Assembly: GCA_900107365.1 (NCBI GenBank)
Contig: FNPS01000001.1
Coordinates: forward strand, 1,054,001 to 1,118,000
Length of the DNA: 64,000 bases
Direction of reading: 5' to 3'
Source: Flavobacterium aquidurense
GTDB taxonomy: Bacteria; Bacteroidota; Bacteroidia; Flavobacteriales; Flavobacteriaceae
Shown piece after piece: positions 1 to 7,990 of the stretch. The notes under the pieces were generated by a model that was given only the letters and a program-made list of their open reading frames with translations, searched no databases and was not told where the DNA came from. Each line of letters begins with the position of its first letter. Positions within the stretch are counted from its first letter, which is position 1. The translations under genes and the position numbers were made by a program.

Positions 1-62
1 TTTTACTTTCAGGTATATCTTCGTTTAAGTTAAACCAGAAAAACAATTAATTAAACATTGAT

Positions 63-564
63 ATGATTGTAAAATTACAATTAGTAAAAAAAGTATTATT
101 TCTTTCTGTTTTACTTTTTTTTAACTCCATGATGAGTCAAACTTTAAGCAAGACAGAACCAATAGAAGTAATTAAAAAATTACAAAGCACTTTAAAAACA
201 TCTTGCATACTTGTAATGGAAGTTACCCATGGGGAATTGATTAATTATACTTTAAAAGAAATAGACAATGGTTTTCCGGAAGAATTAAAGAAAAAATATC
301 CTGAGATATGAACTTTTCAAGGGACATTGGTTGTTAATTCTAATGATGTTTGCGTTGTAACCATTGCAAAATGAGAGAATTTATGGAACAAGTTTTGCGG
401 GAAAATCATCATTAACTTTTTATAACAATAAAAAAGGAGCTAAATCTAAATTTTTTTACACAAAAGAAGAAGAGAAAGATTTATCAATCTGGGAAGATTG
501 TACTATTGCAAGCGGCAGTTGTGGTTTTTTTATCAATCCAAACAGCACAAATAAATATAAATAG
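63..564 (+). pseudogene. Broken gene for a small secreted protein
   Basis: An ATG at 63 opens a frame that begins with a clear signal peptide (hydrophobic core VLFLSVLLFF, ending near MMSQ) and stops at TGA 309-311. Reading through that stop, the same frame continues sensibly (TFQGTLVVNSNDVCVVTIAK) to a second TGA at 372-374. The next coherent stretch (NERIYGTSFAGKSSLTFYNN) lies in the +1 frame and ends at 564. The simplest reading is one gene for an exported protein of about 165 residues, broken by a stop codon and a frameshift. I do not recognise the family. Two separate small genes are possible, but the second would need a TTG start with no visible ribosome binding site. Confidence 0.5.
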
Positions 565-632
565 AAAGGCCATGGGAAAAGTTGATTTCAATGTCAAAGT
601 TCCCCGACTTATTAATATAAAATCCACATAAA

Positions 633-2825
633 ATGCATTCAAAACTTTTTAAAACCTGTTTCCTGGTGATGATACTTTTTATCGGCAAGGCTACTAGTCA
701 GGAAGTAATTACGGTATCAACTGAAAATACAGCTCTTGTACTGCAAACAGACAAAGACAGTTCTTTATTGGCTACCTACCTCGGGAAAAAACTTAAAAAT
801 ACAGATGAATATGCTGTCATCAACTCGCTGGATAAGTTTAAGGTGGGTAATGATGATTTGTTTAACAAGCGGGAAGCTTATGTGGCATCGGGTTCGCTTA
901 ACCTGATGGAGCCTGCACTATCTGTAACCCACAGCGATGGGAATAAATCTGTCGTGTTGCAGTATGTGAATCATGAAGTAAAAAAAATAGATGATAACCA
1001 GACGTTGACCACTATTGTGTTGAAAGATGAGAGGTACAAATTCCAGGTTACCTTATTTTACAAGGCCTATTATAAAGAAGATGTAATTGAGCAATGGTCT
1101 GAAATAGAGCATAAGGAAAAGGGTAATGTTGTGTTGAACAAATATGCTTCTGCCAACCTTACACTTCAGGGAAAAAAGTTTTTTCTTAAAAATCATTACA
1201 GTGGTTGGGGCCGGGAGATGCTTTCGGAAGAACAGCAGTTACTGCATGGTATCCGCACACTCGATTCAAAGCTGGGTACACGCAGCAACCTTTTGCATTC
1301 ATCCTCTTTTATGATATCCATCAACAAGCCAGCAGGGGAAAAAGAAGGTGAAGTAATTGCCGGTTCATTGGAATGGTCGGGTAACTTTAAAATTGATTTT
1401 GAAACCTTTGATGAATACTATTTGCGGGTAACAGCAGGCATCAATAACTTTTCATCAAACTACACATTAAAATCATCTGAGAAGTTCACTACACCACGTT
1501 TTGTTTACACGTATTCTGATGAAGGTAAAGGCAGGGCCAGCCGTAATCTACAACGCTGGGCCAGAACCTATCAATTGGCGCAAGGCAGTGGTCAACGCCA
1601 AACCATATTAAACAATTGGGAAACTACTTATTTCGACTTCAATGACGAAAAGCTAAACGAGCTCACTAAAGATACAAAGAAACTAGGAGTGGATGTTTTT
1701 CTGTTAGACGACGGGTGGTTCGGCAATAAATATCCTCGTAACGGCGCCTCAGCAGGACTGGGTGACTGGCAGTATAATAAACAAAAACTCAAGAATGGTA
1801 TCAGTTCCATAGGTAAGGAAGCTACTGCCCATGGCGTAAAGTTTGGTATCTGGATAGAACCCGAAATGGTAAATCCTAAAAGCGAACTGTATGAAAAACA
1901 CCCTGACTGGATCATCAGGCAGCCGGGTATAAAAGAATTTTATATGCGCAACCAGCTTGTGCTTGACCTTACTAATCCGTCGGTTCAGGATTTTGTGTAC
2001 AACACTGTGGAGCAATTGTTCAAAGAAGTGCCAGAATTGGCGTTCATCAAATGGGATTGTAATTCGCTTATCTACAATGCCCACTCACCATTCTTAAAAA
2101 ACCAGGATCACTTTTATATTGAATATGTTCGTGGTTTAAACAAAGTATTGGAAAGAGTAAGAGCCAAATATCCAAAAACACCCATGATGCTTTGTGCAGG
2201 CGGTGGCTCAAGAGTTGATTATGCTGCCCTGCAGTACTTCACAGAGTTTTGGCCAAGTGATAATACCAATCCGTTCGACAGAATATTTATGCAATGGGAA
2301 TATTCGTATTATTTCCCTTCTATTGCTGTGGACAATCATGTAACTGATATGGGTAAACAACCCATCAAGTTTAAAACAGATGTTGCCATGATGGGCAAGC
2401 TGGGTTTCGATATTCGTGTAAATGAATTAGATGCTAAGGATTTATTGTATGCGCAAAATGCAGTGAAGCTGTATAATGGAATTAAAGATATCATTTGGCA
2501 TGGCGATCAATACAGGTTGCAAGACCCACATGATGAAAAAGTAGCATCAATGGCTTATGTAAAGGAGACTCAGGAGGAGGCAATTGTGTTCAACTATTAT
2601 GTAGCCACTACATTCAATACCACAATTGGATTGCCTATTAAAATGCAGGGACTCGACCCAAAAAAACAATATAGAATTGAAGAAATAAATCTTTATCCCG
2701 AAACACAGTCGCCCATTGATAGCTCCAAGATTTATTCGGGGGATTTCCTGATGAAGGTTGGTTTTAATCCTGAAGCCAACGCTAAAAGAACCAGTGTGAT
2801 CTTACGGGTGAAGGTTGTGAATTAA
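633..2825 (+). CDS. Alpha-galactosidase, GH36 family, exported
   Basis: Predicted to hydrolyse terminal alpha-1,6-galactose from raffinose-type oligosaccharides or galactomannan side chains. The 730-residue length fits GH36. The N-terminus is a signal peptide ending near ATSQ, so the enzyme is probably periplasmic or surface-bound. The N-terminal beta-sandwich is followed by a TIM barrel with DDGWFG at about 359, the nucleophile motif KWDCN (Asp475), CAGGGSR, and the acid/base motif WPSDNTNP (Asp543). All catalytic residues are present. It stands alone, with no transporter beside it. Its codon use is richer in G and C than its neighbours (many ctg, gcc, ggc codons), and it lies between a broken gene and a repeat element, which suggests acquisition by transfer. 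Confidence in the family is high; substrate is inferred. Confidence 0.93.
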   Translation: MHSKLFKTCFLVMILFIGKATSQEVITVSTENTALVLQTDKDSSLLATYLGKKLKNTDEYAVINSLDKFKVGNDDLFNKREAYVASGSLNLMEPALSVTHSDGNKSVVLQYVNHEVKKIDDNQTLTTIVLKDERYKFQVTLFYKAYYKEDVIEQWSEIEHKEKGNVVLNKYASANLTLQGKKFFLKNHYSGWGREMLSEEQQLLHGIRTLDSKLGTRSNLLHSSSFMISINKPAGEKEGEVIAGSLEWSGNFKIDFETFDEYYLRVTAGINNFSSNYTLKSSEKFTTPRFVYTYSDEGKGRASRNLQRWARTYQLAQGSGQRQTILNNWETTYFDFNDEKLNELTKDTKKLGVDVFLLDDGWFGNKYPRNGASAGLGDWQYNKQKLKNGISSIGKEATAHGVKFGIWIEPEMVNPKSELYEKHPDWIIRQPGIKEFYMRNQLVLDLTNPSVQDFVYNTVEQLFKEVPELAFIKWDCNSLIYNAHSPFLKNQDHFYIEYVRGLNKVLERVRAKYPKTPMMLCAGGGSRVDYAALQYFTEFWPSDNTNPFDRIFMQWEYSYYFPSIAVDNHVTDMGKQPIKFKTDVAMMGKLGFDIRVNELDAKDLLYAQNAVKLYNGIKDIIWHGDQYRLQDPHDEKVASMAYVKETQEEAIVFNYYVATTFNTTIGLPIKMQGLDPKKQYRIEEINLYPETQSPIDSSKIYSGDFLMKVGFNPEANAKRTSVILRVKVVN

Positions 2826-2910
2826 GTTGTTTTTTACTTATAAAATAAGCTGAATGGTACAACTGATAATTTATGCAACCAAGTGATTTGCATATAATAC
2901 TATTGTTAGG

Positions 2911-3030
2911 GTTTAATATTTTTTTTAGGAGCTTTTCCCGCTATATCCTCCAATCCTTTGTGCCCAACCCCCGGCACAAAAGGATTTTTACTGCTATCGG
3001 GACTAGGCTGCCGGAGTAGCCCCGTCTTTA
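2911..3030 (+). repeat. Structured intergenic element, copy 1 (possibly Flavo-1-like RNA)
   Basis: This stretch matches 47161-47302 closely. Both begin GTTTAATATT, then AGGAGCTTTTCCCGCTAT, carry a strong hairpin (TTTGTGCC with loop then GGCACAAA), and continue with CTATCGGG(A/G)CTAGG and a G/C-rich second stem. GC content is far above the surrounding DNA. The structure, length and flavobacterial context resemble the Flavo-1 RNA motif described from comparative genomics, but I assign that name only tentatively from memory. It lies between the alpha-galactosidase and the convergent tetR gene. Confidence 0.55.
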
Positions 3031-3089
3031 GATACTTGTTTACCTCGCTTTGAGAGATTCGATTAGGAATTGATGGCTTATAAAAATTG

Positions 3090-3641
3090 CTATAATTTAT
3101 TGAGTTTATTTACCAGATAACTTATCATTTGTGCAATATTTTCAGCAGGAATGGAGAAATCATTTTCGATCCAATTTTTGATCACAGCGATACTTCCTTT
3201 TTCGCCAAATTGGTATGCCATTTCAGCAAAAGGCTTTACTTCGGGAGTAAGTTCTATTTGATTTTCAATGGGAAAATTATTCCGAACACTTCTCAGGGTT
3301 CGCGACAGAATTCCGCTTCCATCCGCTTTGGTAAATACAATTTTACTCATCTGCTTGTCGCTTTCCAGTAACTGGCAGCTGAGTAGTATCACATCATCCA
3401 TATTGGTGCTTTTACGCAAAACCGATGAGAGTTTTTCAAAAACATCATCTTCTATTTCAAGCAGTATATCCATCGGAATATTATAATGCCGATAAAATGT
3501 ATTGCGGTTGACATCGGCTGTTTTACACAGTTCGGTTATGGTAATTTGGCTTAATTCTCTCTCGTTCAGCAAACTAAATAATGCTTCACGCAATATTTTT
3601 TTAGTGTACTGAACCCTTCTGTCTTTTCTTAAATCCATCAC
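3090..3641 (-). CDS. TetR/AcrR family transcriptional regulator
   Basis: A 183-residue one-domain-plus-ligand-domain repressor. The N-terminal helix-turn-helix (about residues 12-58) has the family signature ITITELCKTADVNRNTFYRHY. The C-terminal two thirds are helical and would bind an unknown ligand. The gene is divergent from the NAD-dependent epimerase at 3855, and the 180-210 bp between them contains an inverted repeat TGTTC-N6-GAACA (3678-3693) that could be its operator. The obvious inference is that it controls itself and the epimerase/DUF2141 pair. The ATG at 3641 is followed two codons later by DLRKDRR, a usual TetR beginning. Confidence 0.85.
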   Translation of the reverse strand: MMDLRKDRRVQYTKKILREALFSLLNERELSQITITELCKTADVNRNTFYRHYNIPMDILLEIEDDVFEKLSSVLRKSTNMDDVILLSCQLLESDKQMSKIVFTKADGSGILSRTLRSVRNNFPIENQIELTPEVKPFAEMAYQFGEKGSIAVIKNWIENDFSIPAENIAQMISYLVNKLNKL

Positions 3642-3677
3642 AAATTATTTTACATACGCTACAAAAGGATTAGTGTT

Positions 3678-3693
3678 TGTTCGCTAATGAACA
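3678..3693. promoter_or_regulatory. Candidate TetR operator (inverted repeat)
   Basis: Perfect 5-bp arms TGTTC and GAACA separated by six bases, in the intergenic space between the divergent tetR-type gene and the epimerase gene. Position and symmetry fit a TetR operator, but such short inverted repeats also occur by chance. Confidence 0.3.
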
Positions 3694-3854
3694 GTAGCAT
3701 CCTTTTTTGAAACAGCAAATACATTCTTCTTTAATAGTTTTACGTAGTAATAAAAAAGAACACAAAGTTAAATATTGAACATATTGTATAACAAATATAG
3801 CTTTTTAATCAAAATTTAAGCGGATTGAAAAGGGCAAATGTTAAATTAAAAAAA

Positions 3855-4913
3855 ATGGAAAATAAGATATCACGAAAAAAAATACTGCTGACCGGTGCAT
3901 CTGGAACTGTAGGATTTGAAACTTTGCAGCATCTGGTTCAGCATACGGATTATGAAATTACGGTTTTTGATTTAAAAACCCAAAATTCGGTACAAAAACT
4001 GGCTCCCTTTCGATCTCGTGTAGAGATTATATATGGCGACATCAGCAATAGAGAAGAGGTGCTAAAAGTTGCCGAAAATAAAGATGTAGCGATCCATTTG
4101 GCAGCGATCATTCCACCTCTTGCAGATATAGATCCAGAGATGGCTTACAGTGTCAATGTGAGAGGGACCGAAAATCTTATTTACGCTCTAGAGAAGAATT
4201 CACCGGATTGTTATTTGATTTTTAGTTCCAGTATTTCGGTTTATGGTGATCGGATCAAGAATCCCCAGATAAGTATCACTGATATTTTGCAGCCCAGTCC
4301 CGGTGATCAGTATGGAGAAACAAAGGTGTTGTGTGAGTCGTTGATTGCGAAATCTAAATTATCATGGAGTATTTTTCGTCTGGCTGCAATTATGGGTAAC
4401 CATAAGATATCCAAATTGATGTTTCACATGCCGCTGGATACACCAATGGAAATCTGCACGCCAAAAGATACGGGCAGGGCTTTTACTAAAGCAATTGAAA
4501 ATCAAAAAAAATTAGAGAAGCAAATATTCAACTTGGGAGGGGGAAAGGATTGTGTTATTACTTATGGATCTTTTCTGGACAAAATGTTTGCTGAATTTGG
4601 CTTGGGTAAAGCTGATTTTCCACAAAAGGCGTTTGCAGAGAAAAATTTTCACTGCGGGATTTTAAAAGATGGTGAAGATTTAAATAATATTCTAGGTTTT
4701 CGGCAGCAAAATTTGAACGATTATTTCGAGATGGTCCGCCAGAAAATTCATCCTCTCCAAAAAAAAATCACCTTCATTTTTAAAAGTATTATAAAAAAAT
4801 GGCTGCTCTCACAATCAGAACCCTACCAGGCGTTTAAAAAAGGGAATGTAAAAAAAATGAATCACTTTTTTAACCCATTAGAGAAAGAGAAGCTAGAAAC
4901 GATTCTATTATAA
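3855..4913 (+). CDS. NAD-dependent epimerase/dehydratase family protein
   Basis: An extended short-chain dehydrogenase/reductase. The Rossmann dinucleotide motif TGASGTVGFE lies at the start, followed by HLAAIIPP, an SSSISVYG strand and the catalytic YGETK (Tyr-x-x-x-Lys). The substrate is probably a nucleotide sugar or another small carbonyl compound; it cannot be read from sequence. I chose the ATG at 3855 (352 residues) over an upstream TTG at 3825, because it is preceded by an A-rich tract and puts the Rossmann motif at the usual distance from the N-terminus. The last 60 residues are lysine-rich and unusual for the family. It is divergent from tetR and followed 19 bp later by the DUF2141 gene, probably in one transcript. 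Confidence 0.8.
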   Translation: MENKISRKKILLTGASGTVGFETLQHLVQHTDYEITVFDLKTQNSVQKLAPFRSRVEIIYGDISNREEVLKVAENKDVAIHLAAIIPPLADIDPEMAYSVNVRGTENLIYALEKNSPDCYLIFSSSISVYGDRIKNPQISITDILQPSPGDQYGETKVLCESLIAKSKLSWSIFRLAAIMGNHKISKLMFHMPLDTPMEICTPKDTGRAFTKAIENQKKLEKQIFNLGGGKDCVITYGSFLDKMFAEFGLGKADFPQKAFAEKNFHCGILKDGEDLNNILGFRQQNLNDYFEMVRQKIHPLQKKITFIFKSIIKKWLLSQSEPYQAFKKGNVKKMNHFFNPLEKEKLETILL

Positions 4914-4932
4914 ATCCTAAAAAATATTACTT

Positions 4933-5358
4933 ATGAAAATTAAAATGATAAGCTTGATAATACTTGTAACAGTTAATTCAGCACTGTTTGCACAACATAA
5001 TTTCAGCGTTGAAGTATCGGGCGTAGAACCCGGCAAAGGATCTGTTTTTTTCGGATTGTACGATAAAGACAAAGGCTTTCTTGATAATGAGTCACAGATT
5101 GCCATCGGAAAAGTAAAAGCTACAGAAAATAAAGTGGTCTACACGTTCAAAAATCTACCGGATGGCGATTATGCTATTGCTGTTTACCAAGACCTGAATA
5201 ATAACGGAAAATGTGATAGAAATATGATTGGTTATCCGACAGAAGGATTTGGATTTTCTAAAAATTATAAACCAAAACTCTCAGCACCTAATTTTGATGA
5301 GGTGAAAATTGCAATTAACCAGTATGCTAAAACCAGTATTGCACTGATTGTTAAATAG
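4933..5358 (+). CDS. DUF2141 family secreted protein
   Basis: A 141-residue protein with a signal peptide (hydrophobic segment then ALFAQ). The mature part matches DUF2141: VEVSGVEPGKGSVFFGLYD near the start, then FKNLPDGDYAIAVYQDLNNNGKCD and GYPTEGFGFS, the hallmark motifs of the family. It is probably a small periplasmic beta-sandwich protein of unknown function. It follows the epimerase by 19 bp, so the two are likely cotranscribed and both under the divergent TetR regulator. Confidence 0.85.
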   Translation: MKIKMISLIILVTVNSALFAQHNFSVEVSGVEPGKGSVFFGLYDKDKGFLDNESQIAIGKVKATENKVVYTFKNLPDGDYAIAVYQDLNNNGKCDRNMIGYPTEGFGFSKNYKPKLSAPNFDEVKIAINQYAKTSIALIVK

Positions 5359-5514
5359 AAGACCCTTTCTCAGTTATTGGAGTTACTTATTGTTATACTC
5401 TGCTGCTTATGACTACATTAATATCTGTACAGGCGAGTTTTAAATTTTCTGTTAGGAATTGGAAAGGTAAGTCCTGCCGCATAAGTTTTTTAGTTATGTA
5501 TTAGGTATAAAAAA

Positions 5515-5541
5515 TGGCGTCAATTGTCTTCAATTGGCGCC
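5515..5541 (+). terminator. Hairpin terminator after the DUF2141 gene
   Basis: Stem GGCGTCAATTG / CAATTGGCGCC with a TCTT loop, preceded by A residues and followed by CTTTTG. It is 150 bp downstream of the DUF2141 stop and directly abuts a dispersed repeat (5551-5665). Confidence 0.6.
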
Positions 5542-5550
5542 TTTTGCTGT

Positions 5551-5665
5551 TTGTGACCCCTACTTGACAAATTTCTATAAGATTTATGGATGATTTGAAA
5601 ATATTGGCTTACTACGTCTTTGAATGGCGTAATGATTTGGTTTGGATGTCCTGTTGGGGATTGGT
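5551..5665 (+). repeat. Dispersed flavobacterial intergenic repeat, copy A
   Basis: Recognised by comparison with 27842-27968 and 30547-30665. Shared blocks are TTGTGACC..., ACAAATTTC, TTTATGGA(A/T)GATTTGAAAA, ATTGGC(T/G)TACT, and the right end TTTGGATGTCCTGTTGGGGATTGG. The left end in the best copy (CAACGGGAC) is complementary to the right end (GTCCCGTTG), so intact copies could fold end to end. This copy is degraded at the left (CTACTTGAC). It occupies much of the 720 bp gap between 5359 and 6081. Confidence 0.55.
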
Positions 5666-5994
5666 GCAAAAATGAATGCATCATGTTTTTGTAAGCAATT
5701 AAAAATTTGACTTCTGAAAGTATACTCGTAAGATAAAAAAAATACTAAGTTTACTTCTAATCCTGATACTTACAAGGAAAAAACATTGTATTCCCATGGC
5801 TTTGATTTTAAATAATTTTTGTTGGCTTGTTGGATATCTGCTTCTCCGTGATTTTATGCAGTCAAAAATTTGTATCATAAACTTAATAGAATTTGATTTA
5901 AGTCAGATTTATAAGAAAATGCGTAAAATGTGTTTGATTTTTGATTTTTTTTCTTCTTTTTTGGAAATTGAATGATAATTATATGGGTAAAATA

Positions 5995-6023
5995 TTGATT
6001 TAGTTATATTAAATTTATATTTG
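5995..6023 (+). promoter_or_regulatory. Bacteroidetes-type promoter for the ECF sigma gene
   Basis: A -7 element TATATTTG (6016-6023) matches TAnnTTTG exactly, and a TTG (5995-5997) sits 18 bases upstream as a -33 element. It is about 60 bp before the sigma factor gene. This is the primary-sigma consensus of the phylum, so the ECF gene appears to have housekeeping transcription. Confidence 0.65.
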
Positions 6024-6081
6024 CACAAACAAACCATGACAAAAAATTAACTTAGAAAAAGAAAATATTAAAATTGATGAA

Positions 6082-6594
6082 GTGTATTACAAAGAGCTAT
6101 TTTATTCTTTGTATCCAAGACTTGTAAGTTATAGTTATAGTTTTGTCAAAGACAATTTTCTTGCAGAGGAAGTAGTCGAAAATGTTATGTTGCAGCTTTG
6201 GGAAAACCGTTTAAAATTCGAAAAGATAATTGATGTTAAGTCTTATCTCTACACCATGACCCGAAATGGTTCGCTTTTGATAATAAAAAAAGAGAAGAAA
6301 GTAGTTGAGTTGAATGATGAACTAGCTCACGAAACTTTGGATTTTGATTTTAATATCGTGAAAGAAGAATTATATGCGACTTTGATTGACGCTTTGAATT
6401 CGTTACCGGAAAAGTGCAAAGAAGTTTTTGAACTTTCCTGTATCGAAGGCTTGAAATACAGAGATATTGCGGAACAGCTTAATATTTCGATAAATACTGT
6501 TAAATCTCAGCGTGCCCGCGCTATAGAATTATTGAAGGTTAAGCTCAAGAATCACTCAGAACTTTTATTCCTTTTATTATTTTTATCAAAATAA
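6082..6594 (+). CDS. ECF RNA polymerase sigma factor (FecI-like)
   Basis: About 170 residues with sigma-70 region 2 (YSLYPRLVSYSYSFVKDNFLAEEVV, core about residues 6-40) and region 4 with its helix-turn-helix (YRDIAEQLNISINTVKSQRARA). It should direct polymerase to the SusC/SusD operon when released by the FecR protein encoded 95 bp downstream. The start is uncertain: GTG at 6082 gives a normal family N-terminus, but the frame stays open upstream to a TGA at 6037-6039, and a rare ATT start would add about 12 residues. The sigma, anti-sigma and STN-domain receptor together form a standard trans-envelope signalling set. Confidence 0.88.
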   Translation: MYYKELFYSLYPRLVSYSYSFVKDNFLAEEVVENVMLQLWENRLKFEKIIDVKSYLYTMTRNGSLLIIKKEKKVVELNDELAHETLDFDFNIVKEELYATLIDALNSLPEKCKEVFELSCIEGLKYRDIAEQLNISINTVKSQRARAIELLKVKLKNHSELLFLLLFLSK

Positions 6595-6689
6595 TTAAAA
6601 AATCTTTCCACCCTTTTTTGATGTTTTACACTCTTAGTTATATAACATTGCTTAAAATGTTAATAAACGATACTTAACATCAAAAAAAT

Positions 6690-7892
6690 ATGGCTCAAGG
6701 AAAGAAAGAATTTATAATCGCTGCTCTTATAAGAAAGGAACTTCTTACAGGAGAATTAACGATTGAAGAAAATGCTCTCTTGCAGGAATGGCTTTCTATA
6801 CCCGAAAATCAAGAATATTATAAAAAAGTTATTGATATAGAAACTTTACAATCAAAGGAAAGATTCTATAAAACTGTTAATAGCGATTTAGCTTTTGAAA
6901 GAATTAAAGAAAAAATAGATTTTGGCGAAGCGCCTTTAATTTCACTTTTTGATTATAAAAAGTGGTTCAAATATGCAGCAATTTTAGTCTTTTTAGCTGG
7001 AGTTTCTTCTGTTTTCTATTATTTGAACAATGAAGATAAAATGCAGAACCAGAAGGTGGTTGTAAAAACTATTGAACCAAAATATAACAATCCAACTCTT
7101 GTTCTTGCAGATGGAACGATTACTACCTTAGAACCTGAAAAAGAAGAAATCATTTCTAAAAATGGTGTAATCTCAAATGTAAATCAGGTTTTGGTTTACG
7201 ATGCTAAAGCAATTAAAGGAATGGCTTCAAATGGAGAGAATACTTTGATTGTACCTGTTGGCGGTATTTATGCTGTTATACTTTCAGACGGAACCAAAGT
7301 CTGGCTTAATTCAAAATCATCTTTAAAATATCCTGTACTATTTAGCGGAACTACTCGAGATGTAACCTTGGAAGGTGAAGCTTATTTTGAAGTGAGCAAA
7401 AATCCCCACAGTCCATTTACAGTTAAAACTAAATCTGGAAATGTTACCGTTTTAGGAACACATTTTAATGTAAGTGCTTATCAGGAAGACAAAAATTTTG
7501 AAACTACACTTGCAGAAGGAAAAGTAAAAGTTTCTGAAATAAGTAAAGCGGAAGAAAAAGAAACTCTTGTTTTAAAACCAGGGCAGCAAGCTCGTGTACG
7601 AAACGAAGCTGTGAGAGTGGTAGAAGTTGACCCTTTTGTTTACAGCGCCTGGAAAGATGGTAAGTTTTATTTCGAAAATGAAAACCTGAAAAATATTTTG
7701 ACCAAAATGGTAAGATGGTACAACTTTAATGTGAGGTTCGAACAAAAATCATTAGAGCAGATTAAGTTCACAGGAATTGTTTTAAAAGACCAACCAATCG
7801 ATCAATTTTTAGATATAATTAGCAAAACCTCGAATGTGAAATATAAAATAACCAAACTAAACCAAACCTATGAAGTAACCATTAGTAAGTAA
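6690..7892 (+). CDS. FecR family anti-sigma factor
   Basis: A 400-residue single-pass inner-membrane protein. The N-terminal cytoplasmic part (about 1-90) would bind the sigma factor. One membrane segment follows (YAAILVFLAGVSSVFYYL, about 94-112). The FecR periplasmic domain is marked by LSDGTKVWLNSKSSLKYP and LEGEAYFEVSKNPHSPFTV, and a DUF4974 domain closes the protein (about 330-400). The periplasmic part should sense the STN domain of the SusC-like receptor encoded next. A hairpin at 7900-7926 separates it from that receptor gene. Confidence 0.92.
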   Translation: MAQGKKEFIIAALIRKELLTGELTIEENALLQEWLSIPENQEYYKKVIDIETLQSKERFYKTVNSDLAFERIKEKIDFGEAPLISLFDYKKWFKYAAILVFLAGVSSVFYYLNNEDKMQNQKVVVKTIEPKYNNPTLVLADGTITTLEPEKEEIISKNGVISNVNQVLVYDAKAIKGMASNGENTLIVPVGGIYAVILSDGTKVWLNSKSSLKYPVLFSGTTRDVTLEGEAYFEVSKNPHSPFTVKTKSGNVTVLGTHFNVSAYQEDKNFETTLAEGKVKVSEISKAEEKETLVLKPGQQARVRNEAVRVVEVDPFVYSAWKDGKFYFENENLKNILTKMVRWYNFNVRFEQKSLEQIKFTGIVLKDQPIDQFLDIISKTSNVKYKITKLNQTYEVTISK

Positions 7893-7899
7893 AAAAAAA

Positions 7900-7926
7900 C
7901 CGGAAAATGTTTGCACCATTTCCCGG
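7900..7926 (+). terminator. Hairpin between anti-sigma and SusC genes
   Basis: Arms CCGGAAAATG and CATTTCCCGG (one mismatch) around a seven-base loop, directly after the FecR stop codon and preceded by nine A residues. No long T tract follows on the plus strand, so it may be a partial terminator, a processing site or an attenuator that sets regulator and receptor expression apart. Confidence 0.45.
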
Positions 7927-7990
7927 CTAGTATTTGCTCAGTCGAAAAAAGAGTTCGAAATCAATTAACCAACCAAAACATTTTAAAAGT

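Noticed and set aside
1749..2084. 111-codon minus-strand frame inside the alpha-galactosidase
   Set aside because: Antisense shadow of a gene with intact catalytic motifs.
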